A stretch of 64,000 nucleotides of DNA from Shewanella piezotolerans WP3 (GTDB taxonomy: Bacteria; Pseudomonadota; Gammaproteobacteria; Enterobacterales; Shewanellaceae), in NCBI RefSeq assembly GCF_000014885.1, contig NC_011566.1:2647501-2711500 (forward strand). The letters are read 5' to 3'. Positions 27,574 to 37,218 of the stretch are shown piece after piece. The translations under genes and the position numbers were made by a program. The notes below the pieces were generated by a model. That model saw only the letters and a list, made by a program, of their open reading frames with translations. It ran no database searches and was not told the origin of the DNA. How positions within the stretch are numbered: the stretch's first letter is position 1; each line of letters starts with the position of its first letter.

Positions 27574-28494
27574 ATGCCAGTTTATGTTGTGGGCCACAAA
27601 ATCCCAGATTCTGATTCAATTTGTGGTGCAATCGCACTAGCACATCTTAGAAACCAAATTGGAGAAGCTTCTGTTGCTTCTCGTTTAGGTGAACTTTCGC
27701 CTGAAACGGCGTTTATTCTCGACAAATTTGGTTTTGACGCACCAGAGCTAAAGATGAGCTACGCTGGTGAAGAAGTTTACATTGTTGATCACTCGGAGTT
27801 GACTCAAGCACCTGATGACATTGCAGAAGCAACTATTGTAGGTATTGTTGATCATCACAAGCTAGGTGATATTACAACTTCTACCCCACTAGAGTGTTGG
27901 ATCCGTCCAGTTGGCTGTAGTAACACCATTATCAAGATGATGTATGATTTTTATAATGTAGAGATCCCGAAAGAGATTGCTGGCATTATGATGTGTGCAA
28001 TTTTAAGTGACACGGTTATCTTTAAATCACCAACTTGTACAACAGCTGATATCAAGTGTGTTGAAGCGCTAGCAGAAATTGCTGGTATAGCTGACTTTAA
28101 AGAGCTTGGTATGGATATGTTTAAAGTTAAATCAGCAGTAGAAGGTACGCCTGCTCGTGATTTAGTGCTGCGTGACTTTAAAGATTTCAATATGAATGGC
28201 AACTTAGTTGGCATTGGTCAACTTGAAGTGATTGATCTATCAGTATTTGACGACATTAAAGCAAGTTTAGTTGCTGATATCGCAGCGTTAAAAGCAGAAG
28301 GTAATCGCCATAGCGTGTTGTTGCTACTTACTGACATTATGAAAGAGGGCTCGGAAATGCTTATCGTTAGTGACGATGCAGCTATTATCGAATCTGCTTA
28401 TGATAAGCCAGTTAGCGACGGAAAAGTGTGGTTAGATGGTGTGCTTAGCCGCAAGAAGCAAGTAGTACCACCTTTACAAGCAGTATTCGCTTAA
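27574..28494 (+). CDS. ppaC: Manganese-dependent inorganic pyrophosphatase (family II)
   Basis: The 306-residue enzyme has the DHH-family motifs VGHKIPDSDSICGAIA (metal ligands) and VIVDHSE-type VDHSEL. IVDHHKLGDI and the C-terminal substrate-binding SRKKQVVPPL are also present. It hydrolyses pyrophosphate to phosphate in the cytoplasm, driving biosynthetic reactions. AAAGGAGA precedes the ATG. It is monogenic, with its own terminator. Confidence 0.95.
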   Translation: MPVYVVGHKIPDSDSICGAIALAHLRNQIGEASVASRLGELSPETAFILDKFGFDAPELKMSYAGEEVYIVDHSELTQAPDDIAEATIVGIVDHHKLGDITTSTPLECWIRPVGCSNTIIKMMYDFYNVEIPKEIAGIMMCAILSDTVIFKSPTCTTADIKCVEALAEIAGIADFKELGMDMFKVKSAVEGTPARDLVLRDFKDFNMNGNLVGIGQLEVIDLSVFDDIKASLVADIAALKAEGNRHSVLLLLTDIMKEGSEMLIVSDDAAIIESAYDKPVSDGKVWLDGVLSRKKQVVPPLQAVFA

Positions 28495-28510
28495 ACCTTA
28501 GCTTATGCTC

Positions 28511-28541
28511 TAAAAAGCCGAACATCAGTTCGGCTTTTTTT
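28511..28541. terminator. Terminator between ppaC and the Lon-like gene
   Basis: AAAAAGCCGAAC and GTTCGGCTTTTTTT form a strong stem between convergent genes. Confidence 0.92.
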
Positions 28542-28555
28542 ATTTAGTATTAATA

Positions 28556-30937
28556 CTAAGACTTTTCTTTGTAGAGTGGTTTCAATCTTAGCTGCGCTTT
28601 ACCAAGTAAGCTCTTAGGGTTATACACGCCTTTCTTATCAGCCTTACCCACTTCAATGCCTGTCAGCAATTCAATCGCTTCATTAACATGGCTTATAGCC
28701 CAAATATTAAAACGACCTTTTCTTACCGCTTCTACAATGTCCGGTCGAAGCATTAGATTATGGATGTTCGAAACAGGGATAATAACCCCTTGGCTATTTT
28801 TGCGTCCTTTAATATTGCAAACATCGAAGAAGCCTTCAATTTTTTCGTTTACGCCACCAATTGGCTGAGATTCGCCAAACTGATTCATAGAGCCTGTGAT
28901 CGCAATATCTTGCCGTAATGGCTGGTCAGCAAATGAAGACAACATAGCGCAAAGCTCAGCCATGGTTGCGCTATCACCGTCAACACCACCATAAGATTGC
29001 TCGAATGTCAGGTGAGTCGACAGAGGGATCTTATCGGTTTTACCCAGAACTGAGGCAATATAAGCGGTTAGAATCATCACACCTTTAGAGTGAATACTGC
29101 CACTTAAGTCAACAGTACGCTCAATATCGAACACTTGTCCATCACCAAACGAAGTGGTTGCGGTGATACGGCTTGGTGCACCAAATTGGTAGTCGGTTGT
29201 CGACATCACTGACAGGGCATTAACTTGCCCGGTTCGTTTTCCTTCAGTGGAGATTAATGTAGTGCCATTAACAAAAGACTGCATATAATCATCTTTAGCA
29301 CGGCAAATTCTATTCTCTTTATTGGCTAACGCTTGTTCTACATGACTTACGCGGATCATATTTGCGTTCACTGCGCGGGCACAATAGTTGGCTTCACGCA
29401 GTAAATTAGCAGTATCGACAGAGTGCAGTGACAGCATATTCTGATCATCAGCTTGACGAGAGCTAAACTCAATAATGCGAGCTATCGCTTTCCTATCGCA
29501 GTGCAGCATCTTATTACTGTGAATAATACTCGAGATGAACTGTGCATAATGTGCTTCAGACTCATCGGTTCGCGGCATTCTGTCTTCAAAGTCAGCAGTC
29601 ACCCTAAATAACTCAGTAAACTCTGCGTCATACTGCTGTAACAGTTTATAAGTGGCAAAATCACCAAACAGAATGATCTTCACATCAAGCGGAATGGCTT
29701 CAGGATCAAGAGAGATAGCCCCTGAAAGGGTTACTTCTCTTTCCAGTGAAGTTAAGCTGAGCTTTCTTGAGCGCAACGCGCGCTTCAAACCGTCCCATAC
29801 GTACGGGTGCTCTAACACTTTAACGGCATCTATCATTAACACCCCGCCGTTGGCTTTATGTAAACTACCAGGGCGGATCAGTGAAAAGTCGGTAAAAACA
29901 GTGCCTTTATAGGTCGCCGTCTCGACGTAGCCAAATATGGTGTGATAATTAGGCGTTTCTTCAACAATAATGGGTTGATAAGGCGAGTCTTGTGCCACCA
30001 AAACATTGATCTGGTAGCGTCTTGGCATTTTCTTACTCATTGAGGCGTAGGCTAGGGCAGCTTGCTCTTCGCTTTCTTCAAGGAATATGTCGAGGTTATC
30101 GAGAATATCCTTATGCATCGCCTTGATATAGGCTTTTACATTGGCCTGATCTTTATAGTTCTCTTTTAGTTTCGCAAAGGCCAGTGATAAGACTTCTTCA
30201 GCAACTTCTTCGTCATGTTTCTGTTGCTTTTCAGAATATTCATCTTCCCATTCAGTGATCTTTCTGACAATGCCGCGTAACTTTGCTTCAAGCGAGCTAA
30301 TTGCTGCCTGCATTGAGTCCTGCTCTTCAGGCGACAACATCAAATAACTTTCTTCTGAGTGCGGTTCTTCGCCATTTAGTGCAACCAACTCGTAATTGCC
30401 CTGAGGAGAAATAGACAGGCCAATACTGTGAGTTTTTGCTTCCTCTGTTAGTTGAACCAATGCTTCTTCTTGTTTTGCTGCTAATTGATTTTTGAGTTTG
30501 TCAGCGCGGGTATAATACATCTCGTTGTCAAAAGCCAACGGCAGCCCCTTTGACAATTTAAGCATTAATTTTTCAATCTGTTTTTTAAATTTTAGGCCGG
30601 TTCCAGCAGGTAGAGTTAATACTTTTGGGCTGCGGGTATCGTCAAAGTTAACCACATAGCACCAATCATAAAGCGTACGGCCATTTGAGTTCTCTTTTTG
30701 GCGGCTTAGGTGGCGCAGCACCATAGTACGTTTACCTAGGCCATTGCGACCTAATGCATAAATGTTATAGCCCTTTTCTTTCATGGAAAGGGCGAACTCT
30801 ACCGCTTGTTGCGCACGTTCTTGGCCGACAATCTTGTCAAGCGGTTCTAAATGTTTAGTTGACTTACAGCTAGTAGGCAGCTGTTTAAGCCCCGAAGTTC
30901 GGTATAGTTGGTCACTACTGAGAGGTGTTATTGGCAT
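28556..30937 (-). CDS. Lon-like ATP-dependent protease (LonB/YcbZ type)
   Basis: This 793-residue protein has an AAA+ region whose Walker A is unusual (ALGRNGLGKRTM near 60-71). A long helical insert lies at about 135-300. The sensor/Walker B region is GGVLMIDAVKVL, and the protease domain has the catalytic dyad: Ser in GGVDGDSATMAEL (about 652) and Lys in GGVNEKIEGFF (about 695). It belongs with the E. coli YcbZ-like proteases of unknown substrate, not the housekeeping Lon. It is probably monocistronic. Confidence 0.88.
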   Translation of the reverse strand: MPITPLSSDQLYRTSGLKQLPTSCKSTKHLEPLDKIVGQERAQQAVEFALSMKEKGYNIYALGRNGLGKRTMVLRHLSRQKENSNGRTLYDWCYVVNFDDTRSPKVLTLPAGTGLKFKKQIEKLMLKLSKGLPLAFDNEMYYTRADKLKNQLAAKQEEALVQLTEEAKTHSIGLSISPQGNYELVALNGEEPHSEESYLMLSPEEQDSMQAAISSLEAKLRGIVRKITEWEDEYSEKQQKHDEEVAEEVLSLAFAKLKENYKDQANVKAYIKAMHKDILDNLDIFLEESEEQAALAYASMSKKMPRRYQINVLVAQDSPYQPIIVEETPNYHTIFGYVETATYKGTVFTDFSLIRPGSLHKANGGVLMIDAVKVLEHPYVWDGLKRALRSRKLSLTSLEREVTLSGAISLDPEAIPLDVKIILFGDFATYKLLQQYDAEFTELFRVTADFEDRMPRTDESEAHYAQFISSIIHSNKMLHCDRKAIARIIEFSSRQADDQNMLSLHSVDTANLLREANYCARAVNANMIRVSHVEQALANKENRICRAKDDYMQSFVNGTTLISTEGKRTGQVNALSVMSTTDYQFGAPSRITATTSFGDGQVFDIERTVDLSGSIHSKGVMILTAYIASVLGKTDKIPLSTHLTFEQSYGGVDGDSATMAELCAMLSSFADQPLRQDIAITGSMNQFGESQPIGGVNEKIEGFFDVCNIKGRKNSQGVIIPVSNIHNLMLRPDIVEAVRKGRFNIWAISHVNEAIELLTGIEVGKADKKGVYNPKSLLGKAQLRLKPLYKEKS

Positions 30938-31185
30938 AGTTGTTCCTCTTATGACGGTTAATAATTCTACTTTATACAGTTAGATAGCATTTATCCGCAA
31001 AAATTTAGGCTAAATGAGCAAAATCACCTCGATAAGCTTTTAACTGCTGTATAAGTAGCCAAGTAGGATGGTTGAAAAGGAACAAAGCGGTGCGAATGAA
31101 GAGTTAGTGTGGCGCATTTAACGAGCTTTGCGACTTAATCTTAGAATATTTCCAGCTATTAAGTCGCCTATGATAAGTTTGAAGC

Positions 31186-33501
31186 CTATAAACCTTTCAA
31201 ATATTGAGCACGTGTTGAAACTGATAATGCTTGGTAAAGCTGCTCCTCACTTTTGCAATCAGCCAGCTGTTGTAAATAGTCTTGAAAGGCATTAATTAAA
31301 TCGAGTTGCGGCCAAACAAAATCAGTTTTAGTTTTTATTGTCCGCAGATCTAACAGCATAGAGTCAAACTTGTTAGGGATCTCATTCACAATACTAGGAT
31401 TAAAAAACAGTTCAGCGCCTATCAGGTTATTATGATCTCGACGCTTTTTATCAATCACAAAATCGATCTGTTTTACATTGGTAATGGTGGTGTGCTTTTT
31501 ACAAATAGATAGACACTCGTCATCCATCACTTGTTTATCACAGACTGCAGACTGTAAGAATAAACACTGACGACTGGTCATCAGCAAAATGGGGTGCAAT
31601 GCACTGTAGTGCAAGCTAAACCCATGTGGAGCGTGAATCGATTTTATCTGTTTTCTGTTCAACTCATTAGAAATGAAAGCACCATTGCAACCCTGTTTTT
31701 GTAAGCTAGTTAAACTGAAGGAGTTACTGGTATTAAGATGTGGTCCCGCGATCCATTTAATACCTAACTGTTTCGAGATAAAGCCGACACCAGTGTTATT
31801 ACTGACAATCTGTGTTTGTGGTATCGACTTTAAGATATGTGCAACGGCTTCAAACTCTTGCTGCAGCACAATCGGACCAAACCAAGGTGTGAGCTCAGGT
31901 TCAGCTTTAAAAAGTGCGATTAATTTATCAGATTCACAGGAAATTGAATCGGGAACCGCATAGTAAACATTTAGCGTTTTCGATTTGTTTTGCAGTTTAA
32001 GTGCTCTATATAAAGCGAGATCTTTTCGATTTCCAATTAATATCGCACAAGTCGATTTGCTACGCGCTGATTCTGCAGTACTTGGAGCCGGATTTTCAGC
32101 TAAACGCGCTTTTTTTATTTCACTAAATTCAACAGGTTTGATAGGAGTCTTGTTACCGTTTAGAAAACGCATTATCGCTATCTTCATCTGAGTTAACTCT
32201 TTAAACGAAAGGTAAACATCACCAAAATACTGTGAAAAATCGATATTGTGTAATTGATGCTTGTAAGAGTTAAGGCTTGCAAAGCGGCTAGTGAGCTCAT
32301 CTTTTGACAATTGATACTTGTTTGCAGTTGATAACAGGCTCGTTGATTGCACACTAAAGCTCGGTTGTTTGTCCGTAGCAATAAAAACATCAATGGTTAA
32401 AACAGTCCGTAATTGCCCACTAATTGCCAGTTTGATAAGCGGTTTGCTGATATTTAGCGATTTAATTTGCTCGCCAACTGAATCAATAATCAATGTTTTT
32501 TTATCATATAAACGCTGTTTAACTACTTGTACAATATCTGCAGATACTTGAGGCTTACTTTGCTCTATCGCACTGAAGTGCTGTACTGCATTGTCTCGGG
32601 GATTATCGATATACATCTCTTTACCGACTTTCCCAGCTAAGTAACCATTGGTAAAGTCACGATTAAAGACGGTATATAACTCAGTTTTGTCGTTTGACAG
32701 TGCTTGTTTTTGTTGTAGTCGCTTAATTTGCTTTCGCCAAGTCGTTACCACACTGTGCACGTAGTGGTATTTCTTAATCCTACCTTCCACTTTTAAAGAA
32801 TCTACTCCCGCATCGACTAACGCTTCTAGATCATCAAAGGCTGAGTTATCTTTCATGTTGAGTGGATATTCAGCGCCAATCTCAGTGGGTTGGTATTGAT
32901 CGCGACAAGGCTGACTACAACGACCGCGGTTACCTGAATTACCGCCATGAGCTGAACTGAAATAGCACAAACCCGAAAAGCCAATGCAGTTAGAACCATG
33001 AACAAATACTTCTGTTAGCATCTCCAACTGATGCGCTTTTGCTGACATAGTCCTTATTTCATCTAAATTGAGTTCTCTAGATAGGTTTGCACGGTTAGCC
33101 CCCATTTGCTGAAGAAATGACAGTTGGCCGGTATTGTGGGTTGTTAGCTGAGTAGAAGCATGGACTTCAAGTGTTGGGTAATAATGTTTTAAGATCTCAA
33201 ATACACCGAGATCTTGTACAATTACCCCGTCTATATCGGTATTAACCAGTTGATTTAACAATTTAAACAGCGCCGGCAACTCATGTTCTAACACGATAAT
33301 GTTTAAGGTTAGAAATAGCTGACAGTCATGTTGATGAGCGACTCTTAGGAGTCCACAAAGCTGTTCGAAGTTTAAGTTTTCTGCCCGTTTTCTAGCATTG
33401 AAATTATCAAGCCCGCAGTAAACCGCATCTGCACCAGCTATAATAGCGGCTTTAATTGATTCGATGTCTCCACCAGGCGCTAGTAACTCAATATTTCTCA
33501 C
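31186..33501 (-). CDS. Long U32-family protein (RlhA/YdcP-like)
   Basis: At 771 residues it begins IELLAPGGDIESIKAAIIAGADAVYCGL and has VHASTQLTTHN. It also has the U32 Cys signature GFSGLCYFSSAHGGNSGNRG followed by RCSQPCRD, plus SLKVEGRIKKYHYV. The C-terminal part holds a DUF3656-like region and further Cys pairs (CLFLQSAVC). U32 proteins such as RlhA, TrhP and UbiU act in RNA or ubiquinone hydroxylation, often with an Fe-S cluster. By N-terminal likeness this one is closest to RlhA, which hydroxylates 23S rRNA C2501, but it is longer than E. coli RlhA (653 aa). Confidence 0.8.
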   Translation of the reverse strand: MRNIELLAPGGDIESIKAAIIAGADAVYCGLDNFNARKRAENLNFEQLCGLLRVAHQHDCQLFLTLNIIVLEHELPALFKLLNQLVNTDIDGVIVQDLGVFEILKHYYPTLEVHASTQLTTHNTGQLSFLQQMGANRANLSRELNLDEIRTMSAKAHQLEMLTEVFVHGSNCIGFSGLCYFSSAHGGNSGNRGRCSQPCRDQYQPTEIGAEYPLNMKDNSAFDDLEALVDAGVDSLKVEGRIKKYHYVHSVVTTWRKQIKRLQQKQALSNDKTELYTVFNRDFTNGYLAGKVGKEMYIDNPRDNAVQHFSAIEQSKPQVSADIVQVVKQRLYDKKTLIIDSVGEQIKSLNISKPLIKLAISGQLRTVLTIDVFIATDKQPSFSVQSTSLLSTANKYQLSKDELTSRFASLNSYKHQLHNIDFSQYFGDVYLSFKELTQMKIAIMRFLNGNKTPIKPVEFSEIKKARLAENPAPSTAESARSKSTCAILIGNRKDLALYRALKLQNKSKTLNVYYAVPDSISCESDKLIALFKAEPELTPWFGPIVLQQEFEAVAHILKSIPQTQIVSNNTGVGFISKQLGIKWIAGPHLNTSNSFSLTSLQKQGCNGAFISNELNRKQIKSIHAPHGFSLHYSALHPILLMTSRQCLFLQSAVCDKQVMDDECLSICKKHTTITNVKQIDFVIDKKRRDHNNLIGAELFFNPSIVNEIPNKFDSMLLDLRTIKTKTDFVWPQLDLINAFQDYLQQLADCKSEEQLYQALSVSTRAQYLKGL

Positions 33502-33927
33502 AATTTTTGTCTCTCAATCAATCTAAACCTCGATGCACTAATCAAGATTTGATAATTCCAGCTGCCAACCACTCAACCTGAATTTAAGTGTAATTCCAAT
33601 CAGTATAAGAAGTTGCTACTCTCGCTGAGCGATCAAATCTTTATACTGATTGCTATAATAAGCAGTTAATTTTAAAGACTCGTCTATATAGTGGCTACTG
33701 CGTATAGTTAACTTATTGCTAAACCATGAGGTTGATCGCCTTACTGTACCGGTTAGTTGGCCCATCACGCATAAATCGCCTCAAGAAAGTGCGCATACAA
33801 CATATATTTGATTTGAAGCGCGTTAAAGTCGGTATCTATCTGGCATTTATACTCAACAGCTAATTGATTAAAGGTTTAAAACCTCTTAGGATCACCAATT
33901 ATTTATCAAAAGTTAAGACTGAAGTAG
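33502..33927. other. 426-base divergent intergenic region
   Basis: It holds promoters for the U32 gene and the DsbA-like gene, plus the short inverted-repeat element at 33596-33652. Nothing else was recognised. Confidence 0.5.
33596..33652. repeat. 57-bp inverted-repeat element, short relative of the 16.9-kb MITE
   Basis: CCAATCAGTATAAG and CTTTATACTGATTG are inverted around a short loop. TGAGCGATCAAATCTTTATA is identical to the right end of the element at 16931-17067. It looks like the two termini of that element with the interior deleted. Confidence 0.65.
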
Positions 33928-34563
33928 ATGAACACCGACACCAATATCAACAAAGCCCAGCTTGCACTGTATTTTATCTATGACAGTCATTGTCCATGGA
34001 GTTACGCCGCAACTCCTTTAGTGAATGCTCTCAGTGAAGCATTCCCGAAAATGCAACTGCACTTGTTACATTGTAGCCATTTCGATGGCAGCGATAGTGC
34101 AGGGCTTGACCAAGTCAACGCAGTAAGAGATCTTGCAGAAGTAAAGTTTGGGCGAGAACATATTCGCTACGCTAATAGTCCAAAGGATGCCACAAAAGTT
34201 GCAAACCTTATGGCTTGGCTAGAAACGAAACAACCGGATAAGATGCTTAGCGTCCTTAATGCAATCCAAAAAGCGCATTTTATTGATGGTAATCCGTTAA
34301 CCAACAAACATGACTTTAGTGAGTTGATTTCGACGCATAAATTATCGCCATCTAATAAGATATTTAGAGATGGATTGATCAATGACGCAGAGCAAATATT
34401 GGCGGGCATCGCCGAGATCTATGAAGTTCTTGGTACAACATCATTTCCAGCACTACTTATCACTGTCGATGATCAAGGTATCTTCATCGATCACTCTAAA
34501 TACCTAGCAAAGCCAGAATCTGTAGTTGAAAGTGTTCTGCAAGAGATGCAGAACCTAGATTAA
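33928..34563 (+). CDS. DsbA-family thioredoxin-fold protein
   Basis: At 211 residues it begins LALYFIYDSHCPWSYAATPLV; the active-site position has CPWS, with one Cys in place of the usual CxxC. A helical insert and the cis-Pro loop TTSFPALLI (near 170) follow, so it has the DsbA/2-hydroxychromene-isomerase fold. There is no signal peptide, so it is cytoplasmic. A single Cys suggests glutathione-linked or isomerase chemistry. A long hairpin follows the stop. Confidence 0.75.
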   Translation: MNTDTNINKAQLALYFIYDSHCPWSYAATPLVNALSEAFPKMQLHLLHCSHFDGSDSAGLDQVNAVRDLAEVKFGREHIRYANSPKDATKVANLMAWLETKQPDKMLSVLNAIQKAHFIDGNPLTNKHDFSELISTHKLSPSNKIFRDGLINDAEQILAGIAEIYEVLGTTSFPALLITVDDQGIFIDHSKYLAKPESVVESVLQEMQNLD

Positions 34564-34578
34564 GATAGCATTATCCAG

Positions 34579-34612
34579 TTTAGACAAAGTCTACGTGCAG
34601 GCTTTGTCTAAA
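34579..34612 (+). terminator. Hairpin after the DsbA-like gene
   Basis: TTTAGACAAAG and CTTTGTCTAAA form a perfect 11-bp stem, 15 bases past the stop. It has no long T-run and is a possible terminator. Confidence 0.5.
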
Positions 34613-34670
34613 TGAATGGGCAACCGCTGAAAATTATCGCTTGAGATAAACCTAAATAAAGGGATTCCAA

Positions 34671-35135
34671 ATGCAGCTTGTAACGCCGACAACTGAGCAT
34701 TTGAAACAGATGATGACGTGGTTTAACACTCAGCATGAGGTCTTTCAATGGGCAGGCCCCCATTTTAGATACCCCTACGATGTTGCTACATTCACCGAAG
34801 ATCTTGCTCTACAAAGACTTGCTTCCTTCGCACTCGTGTCTGATAAATATGAGTTATTAGGCTTTGGCCAGTATTACCCGCGTTTAGAAAAGTGCCATTT
34901 AGGCCGAATAGTGGTCAATCCAAGTTGGCGAGGAAAGGGGATATCTAAAACCTTGGTAGAGCTGCTAAATGCTTGTGGCCTCAAACAACTGTGTTTACAA
35001 CAAAGCTCTCTATTTGTACTCAAAGATAATCAAGCTGCAATCAATAGCTACCTAAAGCTGGGGTTTGTTGAAAGCACCTACCCAGAATCTATACCCATTG
35101 ATCATTGTTTATATATGATTAGAGCAGCGAAATAA
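34671..35135 (+). CDS. GNAT-family N-acetyltransferase
   Basis: The 154-residue protein contains the acetyl-CoA motif RIVVNPSWRGKGISKTLVELL near 83-103 and a C-terminal LKDNQAAINSYLKLGFVE helix-strand. It is a compact single GNAT domain of the RimI-like type with unknown substrate. AGGGA precedes the ATG. It converges on the AraC gene. Confidence 0.8.
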   Translation: MQLVTPTTEHLKQMMTWFNTQHEVFQWAGPHFRYPYDVATFTEDLALQRLASFALVSDKYELLGFGQYYPRLEKCHLGRIVVNPSWRGKGISKTLVELLNACGLKQLCLQQSSLFVLKDNQAAINSYLKLGFVESTYPESIPIDHCLYMIRAAK

Positions 35136-35169
35136 CGTTAAGTCTTATATCTAATTTTGCTATTTAGGA

Positions 35170-36009
35170 TCAGCGAGACTCTACGCCGCCATAGATATCA
35201 ATCGTTAAACCGCGCTGCTCTGCGTAGTTTTTGGGAGTGAGCCCAATCTGTTTTTTTAGCTGCCGTATTAAGTGTGGTTGGTCGCTAAAACCAAATTTAA
35301 ACGCCACCTCCGCCCAATCAATATCAACAGCTTCACGCTGATATAAGTATTCAAGCATCGCCTCCAATTTATTCATCGATTTACACTGCTTCATTGTTAA
35401 GCCTGTAACGCGGTAAAAACTACGTTCTAGTGTACGTTGTGAGCAGTGAAGTTTATCACCCAACTCTGAAATTAGACTGTTTTCTAATAGAGGCAACACC
35501 TTACGGGTAAGAGCACTATGCTGATCTTCTGTGGTTGAGTTGAACAGCGGTGACAAAAGCACATCTAGCATGTCTATACATCTGTCAGAGTCCGTTCGGC
35601 CTATGTGCAAAATATCATCCATGGCAAAACTGCTAACTCCTAGTAGCTCCTTAAACTCCATTTCAACAGCTTTATTCAGAGTAGGGTGCTTGTAACCTGG
35701 GATATTGAGCGAATAGAGTGCTCCAACGCGGAATTTAATGCCAAGATAGATAAAGCATTTGCTGTGGTCTAGTTGTAATGTTTGCTGTTGCGGGTATAGC
35801 CAGTGACTACCTTTACCAACACTCTTAGTTGGAGAAGTTTGATAATGGAAACACTGCTCTTTAGGGCAGAGAATGAAATGAGCTGCAGGATCGGGGTTTA
35901 ACTTAGGGTAGTTATTAATATCCTGAGTCGAGCTTTTTTCTATTAACCAGTAAAATTCGACATACTTAGCTATTCGCTGATCTTTTGGGGCTGTGACCCA
36001 ACTCTGCAT
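35170..36009 (-). CDS. AraC-family transcriptional regulator
   Basis: The 279-residue protein has an N-terminal effector region and a C-terminal double helix-turn-helix. The second HTH is VAFKFGFSDQPHLIRQLKKQIGLTPKNYA (about 238-266), typical of AraC. The DUF6597-like N-terminus (FYWLIEKS...) is shared by many regulators of this size. Its target genes are not evident; the neighbours are two acetyltransferases. Confidence 0.85.
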   Translation of the reverse strand: MQSWVTAPKDQRIAKYVEFYWLIEKSSTQDINNYPKLNPDPAAHFILCPKEQCFHYQTSPTKSVGKGSHWLYPQQQTLQLDHSKCFIYLGIKFRVGALYSLNIPGYKHPTLNKAVEMEFKELLGVSSFAMDDILHIGRTDSDRCIDMLDVLLSPLFNSTTEDQHSALTRKVLPLLENSLISELGDKLHCSQRTLERSFYRVTGLTMKQCKSMNKLEAMLEYLYQREAVDIDWAEVAFKFGFSDQPHLIRQLKKQIGLTPKNYAEQRGLTIDIYGGVESR

Positions 36010-36141
36010 GATTCAAACCTAATGTTCAGTTCTGCTGTCTAGTATAAGCTAAACCGCTAAAAACTGCAGTGAAGGGCGCATGCAATACTGTAAAAATGGC
36101 GTGTATTGAGCCCGAATGAGCACTCGGCAGCACTCATTCGA

Positions 36142-36963
36142 TTAAATCACTTCAAAATCAACTTTAATGATCCGGTGATTGGATACTAGATCGGCCTTCG
36201 CAATCGCTTTTTGCGCCGCTATATTAGTGCTTTCAGTGGAACATATTGGAAGCAACCCCTTTTGGGTAGATATACTGACTAAAAACTTAAGCACTTCACG
36301 GGCAATACCTTTACCACGGTACGCCTTAGCGACAATCATTCCTAGATCGGCAGTATTCGTTTGGTACTGGTCATTAGTACGACATTCACCAGTTGCTAAC
36401 ACCTGCTGGTCTTTTTGATAGTACCAAAGCTCTTTACGGCTAATTAAATTACCGTAATAATCACTAAGCCACTGTGTTGGCGCGCCGATAGTTTCCACTG
36501 CAAAATCGACTAAAGATTTGTGCATCATTTTTGTGGCAAGCTGTAATTCAATTGCGTCGTCACTGCTTTTAGCTGCATGTTTAGCATGCTGATACATAAA
36601 GCTGTTTACCGATACTGAACTTGAGTTATCCAGGCATAGTGATAGGTATGCAGGCTCTGCTGTGCTGACAAATGCACCTTCAACAGGGCCTATCTCACTG
36701 CTATTTTGCTGAACAATTAGCGTGAACAGATCTTTAGCATTTGTTTTAGCTGTAGGTGACAGGTAAAACTGCAACATATAGCTTTCTTCGTTGACACAGC
36801 AATAACCGACAATATGTTGCTTTTCAACAAAGGCAAAATGTTCTGCTATTGGTATAAAGCCGAATTGCCACATACCATCTAGCGGGGCACTTGTTCGGCT
36901 AAAATACTGCTGCTTTAACGTTGCTAATGCACTAAGGTCCGTAATTTTTTGAATTTCTAACAA
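36142..36963 (-). CDS. Two-part GNAT-family acetyltransferase
   Basis: In this 273-residue protein the C-terminal 130 residues form a GNAT domain with ADLGMIVAKAYRGKGIAREVLKFL (AcCoA loop) and NIAAQKAIAKADL. The N-terminal half also looks GNAT-like (HIVGYCCVNEESYMLQFYLS) but lacks the binding loop, so it may be a degenerate duplicate. The substrate is unknown. Confidence 0.72.
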   Translation of the reverse strand: MLEIQKITDLSALATLKQQYFSRTSAPLDGMWQFGFIPIAEHFAFVEKQHIVGYCCVNEESYMLQFYLSPTAKTNAKDLFTLIVQQNSSEIGPVEGAFVSTAEPAYLSLCLDNSSSVSVNSFMYQHAKHAAKSSDDAIELQLATKMMHKSLVDFAVETIGAPTQWLSDYYGNLISRKELWYYQKDQQVLATGECRTNDQYQTNTADLGMIVAKAYRGKGIAREVLKFLVSISTQKGLLPICSTESTNIAAQKAIAKADLVSNHRIIKVDFEVI

Positions 36964-37136
36964 GTTTCTATACCGTAAATTGAGGATTGTTTTAGGCCAG
37001 AGCTATTCTATTAATGCAGCGCCGCCGTGATGGGAAAATATTAGCGGTGCTGTAGGGAAATTGATTGAACAAATACGACAGAGTTAGGTTACCGCATAAA
37101 ATTGGCGTAGATATTTAAGTACATGCTCAGCGCGAT

Positions 37137-37176
37137 AAACAGTTACAGGCGGCAATGAATTCGCCTGTAACTGTTT
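37137..37176 (-). terminator. Perfect 15-bp-stem hairpin terminator
   Basis: AAACAGTTACAGGCG pairs fully with CGCCTGTAACTGTTT around a ten-base loop, downstream of the minus-strand NAD(P)-binding gene. Confidence 0.75.
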
Positions 37177-37218
37177 AACTGCCCTAGATTGTAAAACCCA
37201 GCCAACTAAGTCTCTTTG

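Noticed and set aside
33786..33815. Possible second dif-like sequence (AGTGCGCATAC followed by AT-rich DNA)
   Set aside because: Only the XerC-like arm matches; the XerD arm is poor, and 47458-47485 is far better.
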